DNA of 64,000 bases from Streptomyces flaveus (GTDB lineage Bacteria; Actinomycetota; Actinomycetes; Streptomycetales; Streptomycetaceae). Under the pieces are notes generated by a model. The model was not told where the DNA came from. It ran no database searches and saw only the letters and a program-made list of their open reading frames with translations. The stretch spans positions 1-64,000 of the forward strand of contig NZ_BMPQ01000036.1 in the NCBI RefSeq assembly GCF_014647675.1, written 5' to 3'. Position numbers and translations under genes: made by a program. Shown one piece after another: positions 23,784-31,670 of the stretch. How positions within the stretch are numbered: position 1 is the stretch's first letter; each line of letters starts with the position of its first letter.

Positions 23784-25283
23784 ATGCTAGCACGCACAGA
23801 AGCCGAACAGCTGGTCAGCACGGTTCCGACGGAGCCCTACGTCGCCGGGCGTTGGGTCAGCGGTCAGAGCATCGACACCTTCGACGTGATCGACCCGGTG
23901 ACCGAACGACGGCTCACCACCGTGGCCGCCGCCGGGGCCCGGGAAGTAGACGAGGCCGTATCCCACGCCCGGTCCGCTCTGGACGAAGGTGAGTGGGGGA
24001 GAACGGACGGAAGCGCCAGGGCGCTCCTGCTGCACCGTCTGGCCGATCTCATCGAGGCCCGGAGTGAGGAGTTCGCGACGCTGGAGTCGCTGGACATCGG
24101 TAAGCCCGGCTTCGAGCCGCGGGCCATCGACCTGCCCCAGGCGATCGGGGCCTTCCGGTACTTCGCCGGCTGGGCCGACAAGCTGGAGGGCCGCTCCGTC
24201 CCGACGTCCCCCTACATGGGCCGGCCCACGCACAGCTACACCGTGCGCGAGCCGGTCGGAGTCGTCGCGGCCATCACGCCCTGGAACTCGCCGACCATGA
24301 TCGGATCGTGGAAGATCGCGCCCGCGCTCGCCGCGGGGTGCGCCGTCGTCCTGAAGCCTCCGGAGGACGCGCCCCTCACCTCTCTTCTCCTCGCGTCTCT
24401 GATCGAGGAAGCAGGGTTCCCGGCCGGGGCGTTCAGCGTGCTTCCGGGGCTCGGAGCCGTGACGGGCCAGGCGCTCATCGAACACCCGGGGGTGGACAAG
24501 ATCTCGTTCACCGGAAGCCCCGAGACGGGATACAAGGTGGCCGTGGCGGCCGCGAAGGGATTTCGGCGTACGACCCTGGAACTCGGCGGCAAGAGCCCCC
24601 AGATCGTCTTCGGGGACGCCGATCTGGACGAAGCCGCGCAGGGAGTGGCAGTCGGAATCTTCGCCAACCAGGGCGAGGTGTGTGCCGCGGGCAGCCGCAT
24701 CCTGGTCGCTCGTTCCGTGTACGACGAATTCGTCGAACGTCTGGTGGTGCGTGCCCGCGACATCAAGGTCGGCGACCCGTTCGACGAAGACACCACGATG
24801 GGCGCGTTGATCAACGCACGGCAGCTGGAGCGCGTATCCCAGTACGTCGCGGCAGGAATCGACGACGGCGCCCGCCTGATCGCCGGGGGCGGCCGACCGG
24901 ACGGCAAAGGGTTCTTCGTCGAGCCGACACTGTTCGCCGACGTGGACAACACCATGACGATCGCCCGGCGGGAGATCTTCGGGCCCGTGGGTGCGATCAT
25001 CGCGTTCGACTCGGAGTCCGAGGCGGTCGCGATGGCCAACGACAGCGATTACGCCCTGGCCGCCACCCTCTGGACGTCCGACGTGAGCAGGGCGCATGTG
25101 GTCGCGCGCCGCGTGAGGGCCGGGGCTGTCGCGATCAACGGCTGGGCGCCCCTCGACCCCCGCCTGCCGTGGGGCGGTTCCAAGCTCAGCGGTCAGGGGC
25201 GGGAACTCGGCTGGGCCGGTATCGAAGCGAACACCGAGGAGAAAACGGTCACCGCCGTCCTCTCGTACGCACCCGACAAGTGA
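23784..25283 (+). CDS. aldehyde dehydrogenase (phenylacetaldehyde dehydrogenase-like)
   Basis: A 499-residue ALDH-superfamily enzyme. It has ITPWNSPTM in the substrate tunnel, the cofactor loop FTGSPETG, the general base Glu266 in LELGGKSP and the nucleophile Cys300 in NQGEVCAAGS. The ATG at 23784 follows GAACGG and a promoter motif; the open frame further upstream has no ribosome site. Next to a copper amine oxidase and a permease, it most likely oxidises the aldehyde made from a primary amine, as FeaB does with phenylacetaldehyde. It is separated from the WrbA-like gene by 56 bases. Confidence 0.9.
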   Translation: MLARTEAEQLVSTVPTEPYVAGRWVSGQSIDTFDVIDPVTERRLTTVAAAGAREVDEAVSHARSALDEGEWGRTDGSARALLLHRLADLIEARSEEFATLESLDIGKPGFEPRAIDLPQAIGAFRYFAGWADKLEGRSVPTSPYMGRPTHSYTVREPVGVVAAITPWNSPTMIGSWKIAPALAAGCAVVLKPPEDAPLTSLLLASLIEEAGFPAGAFSVLPGLGAVTGQALIEHPGVDKISFTGSPETGYKVAVAAAKGFRRTTLELGGKSPQIVFGDADLDEAAQGVAVGIFANQGEVCAAGSRILVARSVYDEFVERLVVRARDIKVGDPFDEDTTMGALINARQLERVSQYVAAGIDDGARLIAGGGRPDGKGFFVEPTLFADVDNTMTIARREIFGPVGAIIAFDSESEAVAMANDSDYALAATLWTSDVSRAHVVARRVRAGAVAINGWAPLDPRLPWGGSKLSGQGRELGWAGIEANTEEKTVTAVLSYAPDK

Positions 25284-25339
25284 ACCGCCGCCAGGCGCCT
25301 ACTTCGTGATCGAGCAACATCCCTCGGAAGGGGTTTTCC

Positions 25340-25975
25340 GTGTCAGCACACGTGTTGGTCGTCTACTACAGTGCTACGGGGTCCGTGCATCGGCTGGCGA
25401 AGGCAGTGGCCGAAGGAGCTGAAGCCGCGGGCGCCGACGTACGGCTCCGCAGGGTCGCCGAACTCGCCCCCGCCGAGGCGATAGCCGCGAATCCGGACTG
25501 GGCAGCGCATCGGCAGGAGACGGAATCGACCGTCGAGGTTGCCGAACTCGCCGACCTGGAGTGGGCCGACGGTTACGCCTTCGGCACACCGACGCGTTAC
25601 GGCGCTCCGGCGGCGCAGCTGAAGCAGTTCATCGACACTGCCGGAGGTCTCTGGCAGGCGGGGAAGCTGTCGGACAAGCCGGTGACGACGTTCGTCTCCT
25701 CGGCCGAGCAGCACGGCGGCCAGGAGTCGACGATCCTGTCGCTGAACAACGTCTTCTACCACTGGGGTGCGGTCATCGTCCCTCTCGGCTACACGGACGA
25801 CATCGTCTACGCCGCCGGTGGAAACCCCTACGGGACGTCGTGGCCCGCGGGATTCCCCTCGACGGCGCCGGACGAGGTCACGCTGGACTGCGCCCGTTTC
25901 CAGGGAGTCCGGTTGGCGCGGTTCGCGACGCTGCTCGCGGCGGACAGGGCGCAGGCGTCCGTCGTACAGGGCTGA
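25340..25975 (+). CDS. wrbA: WrbA-like NAD(P)H:quinone oxidoreductase
   Basis: A 211-residue flavodoxin-like FMN protein of the WrbA family. The phosphate loop is VVYYSATGSVHRLAKAV and the middle has the WrbA hallmark GTPTRYGAPAAQLKQFIDTAGGLW, plus SSAEQHGGQESTI. It would reduce quinones by two electrons with NAD(P)H and so protect against redox cycling. The GTG start has GGAAGG upstream. It probably shares a transcript with the aldehyde dehydrogenase. Here it may handle quinones formed when aromatic amines are oxidised, which is inference. Confidence 0.88.
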   Translation: MSAHVLVVYYSATGSVHRLAKAVAEGAEAAGADVRLRRVAELAPAEAIAANPDWAAHRQETESTVEVAELADLEWADGYAFGTPTRYGAPAAQLKQFIDTAGGLWQAGKLSDKPVTTFVSSAEQHGGQESTILSLNNVFYHWGAVIVPLGYTDDIVYAAGGNPYGTSWPAGFPSTAPDEVTLDCARFQGVRLARFATLLAADRAQASVVQG

Positions 25976-26018
25976 GCGGGCAGTCAGGACGTGGCGGCGA
26001 GAGTCGGCGTGCGGCTGC

Positions 26019-26056
26019 GGCCCCGTCGCGGTGATCTGCCGCCCCGCGACGGGGCC
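26019..26056. terminator. bidirectional hairpin between convergent genes
   Basis: A perfect 13-bp stem (GGCCCCGTCGCGG pairing with CCGCGACGGGGCC) has a 12-base loop. It lies between the ends of the wrbA-like gene and the minus-strand permease gene, so it can end both transcripts. Confidence 0.75.
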
Positions 26057-26065
26057 TGCCCGTGT

Positions 26066-27553
26066 TCACACGGATTCGACGTCGGTGGTGGCGAGCTTCG
26101 CGTAGACCTCCGGCCGCTTGCGGCGGATCCGCATCGCGAGGACCGCGCCGATCGCGAAGACGACCGGAGTGAGCGCGACGAGCGTCCAGTTGACGGCGGG
26201 CGGGGCGCCGGTGAAGAGATTGAGGCGGTTGCAGACCAGCACTGTGATCGCGGCCAGGAGGAGCGCGGCGGTCGCGGGTGCGACGACCGTGCGCAGGCGT
26301 CCCGCCCCGCCGGCACCGGGGTTGCGGCGGAAGAAGGCGACCACGGCGCAGGCGGCCAGCGTCTGCAGCGCGAGGATGCCGACCACTCCGGGGGTGTTCA
26401 CCCACAGCAGGAACTCGTTGTACGGGTGCGCGCCGATCGCGGCGAAGACGGCGGTGACGACGGCCGCCAGCACGGTCTGTGCGATGCCGGAGATCCAGGG
26501 CGAGCCGTGCCGGGGGTGGATGCGGCCCAGGCGGGCGGGGGCGGCACCCTCGACGGAAAGTGCGTAGCCGTAGCGGGTGATGGCGTTGTGGAAGGCGAGC
26601 AGGGAGGCCAGGAGGCTGCTGACGATCAGGACGCGCTGGAGGTCGGTGGCCCAGTCGCCCACGTAGCGGGTCATGGCGGTGAAGAACATCTCGGCGGGGT
26701 TCTGTGCCGCGGTCCCGACGGCTTTGTCGTCGCCGAAGGCCTGGACGATGACCCAGACGACGAACGTGTAGAAGAGGCCGAGGAAGCCGACGGCCAGGTA
26801 GGTGGCGCGGGGCACGGTGCGGTCGGGATCGCGGGCCTCCTCGCGGTAGAGGACGGTGGCCTCGAAGCCGATGAAGGCGGCGATGGCGAGGCCCAGCGGT
26901 GCGCTCATCTGCGAGGTGAAGACGTTGGAGGGGGCGAAGGAGGCCAGGCTCAGGCCGTCCGCACCGCCCTTGACGAGGATCGCGCCGGCCAGCAGCACCA
27001 GGATGGCGGTCTCCGCGATCAGCAGGACGGCGAGGACCTTGGCGCCCACGTGGATCGACCGGAAGCCGAGGAACCACACCACGCCGATCGCGGCGAAGGC
27101 GTAGACCGGCCAGGGCAGGTCGACGCCCAGGAGGCCGTCCGCGGTACTGGCGGCGAAGAAGCCGAAGGCGCCATAGGTGCCGATCTGCAGGGCGTTGTAG
27201 GAGAACACCGCCAGCAGCGCCGCTCCCAGTCCGGCAGGGCGGCCCAGGCCCCGGGCGATGTACGAGTAGAAGGCGCCCGCGTTGCGAATGTGCGGCGTCA
27301 TGGCGGTGAAACCGACCGCGAACAGGCACAGCACGACGCCGACCGTCAGATAGGCGACCGGGGCGCCGATGCCGCCGAAGAGGATGGCGAGCGGGGCGAT
27401 ACCCGCCATCACGGTGAGCGGGGCGGCGGCCGCCACGACGAAGAAGACGATGTCGGTGACGCCGAGCGTGGCCCGCTGCAGCTGGCCGGTCGGCTCCGGC
27501 CCGGTGGCCGTTGGAGGCTGTTGGGGAGCGGTGGAGGTGTCGGGCTCGGTCAT
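26066..27553 (-). CDS. APC-superfamily permease
   Basis: A 495-residue membrane transporter with about 12 hydrophobic segments. After a Pro/Thr-rich N-terminal tail, the first helix region is IVFFVVAAAAPLTVMAGIAP. Later come GFEATVLYREEARDPDRTVP, a typical APC loop, and a Lys/Arg-rich C-terminus. It resembles the permeases next to amine and amidohydrolase genes. The ATG at 27553 has GGAG nearby. It lies 80 bases downstream of the amidohydrolase gene, probably in one transcript, and would import the substrate of that enzyme. The ligand is unknown. Confidence 0.87.
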   Translation of the reverse strand: MTEPDTSTAPQQPPTATGPEPTGQLQRATLGVTDIVFFVVAAAAPLTVMAGIAPLAILFGGIGAPVAYLTVGVVLCLFAVGFTAMTPHIRNAGAFYSYIARGLGRPAGLGAALLAVFSYNALQIGTYGAFGFFAASTADGLLGVDLPWPVYAFAAIGVVWFLGFRSIHVGAKVLAVLLIAETAILVLLAGAILVKGGADGLSLASFAPSNVFTSQMSAPLGLAIAAFIGFEATVLYREEARDPDRTVPRATYLAVGFLGLFYTFVVWVIVQAFGDDKAVGTAAQNPAEMFFTAMTRYVGDWATDLQRVLIVSSLLASLLAFHNAITRYGYALSVEGAAPARLGRIHPRHGSPWISGIAQTVLAAVVTAVFAAIGAHPYNEFLLWVNTPGVVGILALQTLAACAVVAFFRRNPGAGGAGRLRTVVAPATAALLLAAITVLVCNRLNLFTGAPPAVNWTLVALTPVVFAIGAVLAMRIRRKRPEVYAKLATTDVESV

Positions 27554-27633
27554 GGAGGTCTCCGCGTGATGCGTGAGGTCGACGGGTGGGTTACTGACCT
27601 GGTGCGCGGTCCGGCCGTGACGGTGCCTTTCGG

Positions 27634-29289
27634 CTACCGTCCTGCGGCAGGAACGGGGGAGGGGACGTGGGAGTCGTATGTGCGCCGTCCGGCGAGCCAG
27701 GTGCCCAGGACGGGCAGGTCTGCCAGATCGCGTGGAGCGGTCTCGACCGGGTCGGCGGCGAGATGCACCAGGTCGGCCCACATACCGGGGCGCAGGACGC
27801 CCCACTTCTTCTCCTCGAACGCCTGGTAGGCGCATCCGGCGGAGTAGGCGGCCAGGGCGGTCGCGGTGTCGATCCGCTCCTGGGGGAGCCAGCCGCCGTC
27901 GGGGATTCCCTCGGGCGTCTGGCGGGTCACGGCGGTGGCGATGCCCCGCAGTGGTTCGTGATCGGTGACCGGCCAGTCGCTGCCGAAGGAGATGCGGGCG
28001 CCGGAGGCGAGCAGGGCGGCGATCTGGTACTGCCGCGCGCCGCGTTCCGGGCCGATCTTCGGCAGGATGAGCTCGGTCATCAGCCTGTCGGGCTGGGCCC
28101 ACAGCGGCTGGAGATTGGCGATCACCCCGAGTTCGGCGAAGCGGGGGAGGTCGGCGGGGTCGATCAGCTGGGCGTGGGCGATGACCGGGCGGCGGTCGTA
28201 GGTGCCGTTGGTGCGCACCGCGGCCTCGATCGCGTCCAGGGCGACCCGGACGCCGCCGTCGCCGAGCGCGTGGATGTGCGGCTGGAAACCGAGCACGTCG
28301 ACCGCGATGACGGCCTCCGCCAGCTCCGCCGGAGTCCAGTTGGCGATGCCGTGGGAGTGCGGGCAGTCGCTGTATGGCTTGAGGAGGGCCGCCGTACCGG
28401 ATTCGATGACCCCGTCGGCGAAGAACTTCACGGTGTGCGCGGTGAGCAGCCCGGGGGCGGCACCCTCCACACGTTCACGTTCGGCAGCGAGGCGGAGGAT
28501 GTTCTCGCGCCAGTGCTCAGGCCCCAGGAAGAAGCCGAGGTCGGCACGGACGGGAAGCCCCGGGCCGCTGGTCGCCGCTGTGATCCAGACATCGGCGTGG
28601 TGCGGTTCGACCCAGGCATCCTGTACCCAGGTCACGCCGGAGGCGGCGAACCGGGCGGCGGTCTCGCGCAGTGCATCCACCTGCGCTTCGTGGGACGGCT
28701 GGGGTACGAGGTCGAGGACGGGCAGCACGGCACCGAACTCCCGAAGGGTGCCCAGCGGTTCGGTGGAGCCTTCCCGGCGCACGATCTCCCCGCCGTCCGG
28801 GTCGGGCGTGGCGGCGGTGAACCCGGCCCGGCGCAGCGCCTCGGTGTTCACCCACGCCGTGTGGTGATCCATCGTGCGCAGCACCACGGGCCGGTCGGGG
28901 ACGGCCTCGTCCAGCCGGCGGGCGTCGAACCGGCCGCCGGGGGCGAGCCAGGCGTCGAAGCCGTCGCCGGTGATCCACTCTGCCTCCGGGTGCTCGTCGG
29001 CCCAGTGCCGCACGGCCTCCACGATCCCGTCCACGGAGGTGCACTCGCGGACGGGCGCTCCGAGCAGGCCCAAGCCGCCCATCACCGGGTGCACGTGTCC
29101 GTCGCCGAACGAGGGCAGTAGCGCGCCTCCTCGTAGATCGACGACGGTGGTGCCCCTGCCCCGGGCGGCGAGCGCCTCCGGCCCGAGCGCACTGATCCTG
29201 CCGCCCGTGACGGCGAGTGCGTCGAGAACCGGGCCTTCGGCGACCCCGGTCCTGACGGTCCCTCCGGTGAACACGATGTCGGCCTGCAT
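27634..29289 (-). CDS. amidohydrolase of the YtcJ type
   Basis: A 551-residue metal-dependent hydrolase of the amidohydrolase superfamily, YtcJ-like subgroup. The first metal motif is DGHVHP, followed by the family patterns ITGDGFDAWLA, VKFFADGVIESGTA and PHIHALGDGGVRVALDAIE, then the late aspartate in ISFGSDWPV. It would cleave an amide, a formamide or a cyclic C-N bond; the natural substrates of this subgroup are mostly unknown. The start at 29289 is divergent from tetR, and repeated half-palindromes lie between them. It is probably co-transcribed with the permease downstream. Confidence 0.85.
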   Translation of the reverse strand: MQADIVFTGGTVRTGVAEGPVLDALAVTGGRISALGPEALAARGRGTTVVDLRGGALLPSFGDGHVHPVMGGLGLLGAPVRECTSVDGIVEAVRHWADEHPEAEWITGDGFDAWLAPGGRFDARRLDEAVPDRPVVLRTMDHHTAWVNTEALRRAGFTAATPDPDGGEIVRREGSTEPLGTLREFGAVLPVLDLVPQPSHEAQVDALRETAARFAASGVTWVQDAWVEPHHADVWITAATSGPGLPVRADLGFFLGPEHWRENILRLAAERERVEGAAPGLLTAHTVKFFADGVIESGTAALLKPYSDCPHSHGIANWTPAELAEAVIAVDVLGFQPHIHALGDGGVRVALDAIEAAVRTNGTYDRRPVIAHAQLIDPADLPRFAELGVIANLQPLWAQPDRLMTELILPKIGPERGARQYQIAALLASGARISFGSDWPVTDHEPLRGIATAVTRQTPEGIPDGGWLPQERIDTATALAAYSAGCAYQAFEEKKWGVLRPGMWADLVHLAADPVETAPRDLADLPVLGTWLAGRRTYDSHVPSPVPAAGR

Positions 29290-29321
29290 GGCGGTGACGC
29301 CCTCCCGTCGTACGACGACTT

Positions 29322-29400
29322 AACTGAAAGTCATTCGGTTTTCGGTAATGTAGGGGTCGCTCGAACAGCCGGGAAGAGTTTTACTGAAAGTTGTTCGGTA
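29322..29400. promoter_or_regulatory. two TetR-type operators, 60 bp apart
   Basis: AACTGAAAGTCATTCGGTT (29322-29340) and TACTGAAAGTTGTTCGGTA (29382-29400) are near-identical and each is a partial dyad, with AACTGAA facing TTCGGTT. They flank the divergent promoters of the amidohydrolase and tetR genes. A further TTCGGTAA half-site lies at 29341. They are the likely binding sites of the adjacent TetR protein. Confidence 0.75.
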
Positions 29401-29470
29401 AAGTTCCGGTGACGTCGTGCAGGCGACCGTGCCGCCTGCCGAGCGGGCAGACATACGAAGAGGAGCCCTC

Positions 29471-30085
29471 GTGCCAAGGCCGCGCACCCCGCTGCTGGAC
29501 CGCCGACGCATCGGCGCCGCAGCACTGAGACTCGCCGACGACCAGGGCGTTCTCACCATTCCCGCCCTGGCCAGGGAGCTCGGCGTCGCCCCCTCCGCGC
29601 TCTACCACCACGTGTCCGGCCGGGACGAGATCATCTCGCTCATGCGGGAAGCGCTGGCCCTGGAGGCCGGCCCCGAAGCCTGGGACTCGTCACAGCCATG
29701 GGAGCAGGCCCTCGATGAATGGGCCCGCTCCTACCGCTCGGCCTTCGCCGCGCACCCCGGGGCGGTACCCCTGCTCGCCACCGCCCCGCTCGCCGAACCC
29801 TTCATGCACGCGATGTACGAGAAGGTCGCCGAGCTCCTGCTGACCGCCGGCTTCACCGCGAGCCAGGTCATGCCCCTGATCACCGCGATGGAGAGCTTCA
29901 TCCTCGGCTCCGCCCTCGACCTCGTGGCCCCGCCGGTGATGGTCTCCGACGTGACCCGCGAAACCGCCCCGCACCTCACCGTCGTACTCGACGACACCCC
30001 CGCCGACCACCGCCGCGCCGAACTCGCCTTCGACGTCGGTCTCCGCGCCCTGATCACCGGCTTCCGGGCGCTCCTTCCCCGGTGA
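29471..30085 (+). CDS. TetR-family regulator (TetR_C type)
   Basis: A 204-residue regulator. The HTH is visible in RIGAAALRLADDQGVLTIPA and ARELGVAPSALYHHVSGRDE; the C-terminal half resembles the tetracycline-repressor-type ligand domain. The GTG start at 29471 has GAGGAG 6 bases upstream. The divergent promoter region with the amidohydrolase gene has two matching semi-palindromes, so it probably represses both that operon and itself. The metallo-hydrolase gene follows after 55 bases on the same strand. The ligand is unknown and may be the substrate of the amidohydrolase. Confidence 0.9.
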   Translation: MPRPRTPLLDRRRIGAAALRLADDQGVLTIPALARELGVAPSALYHHVSGRDEIISLMREALALEAGPEAWDSSQPWEQALDEWARSYRSAFAAHPGAVPLLATAPLAEPFMHAMYEKVAELLLTAGFTASQVMPLITAMESFILGSALDLVAPPVMVSDVTRETAPHLTVVLDDTPADHRRAELAFDVGLRALITGFRALLPR

Positions 30086-30140
30086 CCGGCTCGCACGGCC
30101 CCGCACCCATCACTCAAGGCCTCACCGGAGGAGCCCCGTC

Positions 30141-30704
30141 ATGACCGCCTCGTTCCACGTCCTGACCACCGGCTACGCCGACACGCGGGTGGCCGGCACC
30201 GTCACCCTGCTCGTCGACGATGCGACCGTCGCGGTCGTCGATCCCGGCATGGTCGCGGACCGCCGGCTCATCCTGGACCCGCTGGCGCCCCACGGCCTCG
30301 CCCCAGAGGACGTCACCGACGTGATCTTCAGCCACCACCACCCGGACCACACGCTGAACGCCGCCCTGTTTCCCGAAGCCCGCTTCCACGACCACATGGC
30401 CATCTACCAGGACGACGTCTGGGAGGACCGGAACGCCGACGGATACCGGCTCTCCTCGTCGATCACGCTCATGACGACCCCCGGCCACACCGCCGAGGAC
30501 GTCAGCACCCTGGTGACGGCGGACGAGGGCCTGGTGGTCCTGACCCATCTGTGGTGGACCGCCGAGGGGCCGGCCGACGACCCCTTCGCGCCCGACCGCG
30601 ATCAACTGCGGGCGGCCAGGGAGAAGGTCCTGGCTCTCGGCCCGGCGCTGATCGTGCCGGGACACGGTGCACCTTTCGTGCCGTCGTCGTCGACGCCTCT
30701 CTAG
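30141..30704 (+). CDS. MBL-fold metallo-hydrolase
   Basis: A 187-residue metallo-beta-lactamase-fold hydrolase. The metal motif is SHHHPDHT (HxHxDH), followed by the histidine in TTPGHTAEDVS, an aspartate-like site replaced by LTHLWWT, and a final GHGAP histidine. No signal peptide is present. It is a little shorter than most family members. GGAGGAG lies before the ATG. It is probably transcribed with the tetR gene and may hydrolyse an ester, lactone or thioester in the same pathway as the amidohydrolase. The substrate is unknown. Confidence 0.85.
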   Translation: MTASFHVLTTGYADTRVAGTVTLLVDDATVAVVDPGMVADRRLILDPLAPHGLAPEDVTDVIFSHHHPDHTLNAALFPEARFHDHMAIYQDDVWEDRNADGYRLSSSITLMTTPGHTAEDVSTLVTADEGLVVLTHLWWTAEGPADDPFAPDRDQLRAAREKVLALGPALIVPGHGAPFVPSSSTPL

Positions 30705-30749
30705 CCCGGCCCCCGCCGGGGATCCCACCCGGCGGTGTGACGGCGCTGC

Positions 30750-31020
30750 TTGCCGTGGCGCCTCCACAGCGATCCGGGCAGGGACAACGAGGGACGCGTG
30801 GGCGGGGTGTTGGCGACGGTCACTCCGACGTGGTCGCCGTCCTGCCACAGCTCGACGCAGGCGTTGGCGCCGGGGGCGTGCTTGCGGACGTTGGTCAGCG
30901 CCTCCTGGACCGTGCGGTAGAGAGCCCGTTGGGCGGGTGTGCCCACGGTGGGCGGGAGTTCACCCGTCAGCTGTGCGTGCGTGCCGCTTGACTCCACGAG
31001 TTTGTGCAGGTCGGCCAGGC
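30750..31020 (-). pseudogene. NarL-type sensor histidine kinase, C-terminal fragment
   Basis: On the minus strand the residues LVESSGTHAQLTGELPP, TVGTPAQRALYRTVQEALTN and VRKHAPGANACVELWQDGDH are the start of an HATPase domain with its N-box, as in NarL/LuxR-system sensor kinases. The sensor and dimerisation parts are missing upstream and the G-boxes are missing downstream, where the frame runs to an unrelated stop at 30701. The fragment marks the left edge of the cell-wall degradation island. Confidence 0.7.
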
Positions 31021-31192
31021 TGCACACGAAGTCGATCAGCGTCATGGTCCGGCCGACCTCGGAGAAACTGGCCAGGGGCCACGGAACGCTGCTCACCATG
31101 GCGGCCAGGGTGACGCACCCCGCGAGGAGGAGGCGGTTGCTGGAGCGTTCAGTGAACGCGTCGCGGCGCCGTCCCCGCCGGCTGAGCGCGGT

Positions 31193-31219
31193 GCCCGCCC
31201 GGGAGCCTCCCGGACGGGC
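31193..31219 (-). terminator. hairpin at the old 3' end of the cellulase
   Basis: A 13-bp stem with one mismatch (GCCCGCCCGGGAG against CTCCCGGACGGGC) lies directly after the CBM_X2 fragment. It could end minus-strand transcripts from the GH5 gene. Confidence 0.5.
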
Positions 31220-31308
31220 CGGGTGAGCGCGGCCGCCTTCAGGGTCAGCCGGTTGCCGACAAGGATGTAGTCCTTGCCGCTGACCAGCTTGGTCGTGCCG
31301 TGCTTGAG
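31219..31308 (-). pseudogene. CBM_X2 fragment detached from the GH5 cellulase
   Basis: Thirty codons on the minus strand read LKHGTTKLVSGKDYILVG and NRLTLKAAALTR. They match residues 422-449 of the intact GH5-CBM_X2 protein encoded at 55182 (QGQSKLVAGRDYTVSGNKLT). The piece follows on directly from the last native residues of the GH5 gene at 31629, with about 360 bases between. After the fragment homology ends abruptly, so the domain is lost at both sides. Confidence 0.7.
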
Positions 31309-31670
31309 AGCGTCTCTGGAACTCCTAAGGATCCTGGGTCATCGCGTGGCCCTGAGGGTGGAAGCGGTGACGAGCGCGGACGAGTCCGGGCCGATCCTTG
31401 GGTAGGGCCTGTGTGCGGCGTCACTGGCGGTGACGCGGTGCCGACGTCTGGACTGTGTCCGGATCTTTCGATTCGGGCACACCCTGGGATCGCCGCCCCG
31501 CCGGACGCTGAACCGATCACCGCGGGTGAACCGCGATGTCAGTGGCGGGGACCGCGCGCATTTCGAGCACGCGGCGTGTATGTCGGGTAGAACGAGGGGC
31601 AGTCCATATGGTTACGCCCGAGCCGGAATCAGCTTTCCGCGGCATCCCTAAGCCAATCGCCGCACCGTTG
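31309..31670. other. non-coding insert splitting the CBM_X2 domain
   Basis: About 360 bases stand between two pieces of one CBM_X2 domain. I find no gene in it and no convincing terminal inverted repeats. It could be the remains of a small insertion element. Its right-hand part is read by the GH5 frame, which adds the foreign tail QRCGDWLRDAAES and a stop at 31629. Confidence 0.5.

Noticed and set aside
31309..31670. Insertion sequence identity for the insert in the cellulase
   Set aside because: No transposase, clear inverted repeats or unambiguous target duplication could be seen, so it is only called an insert.
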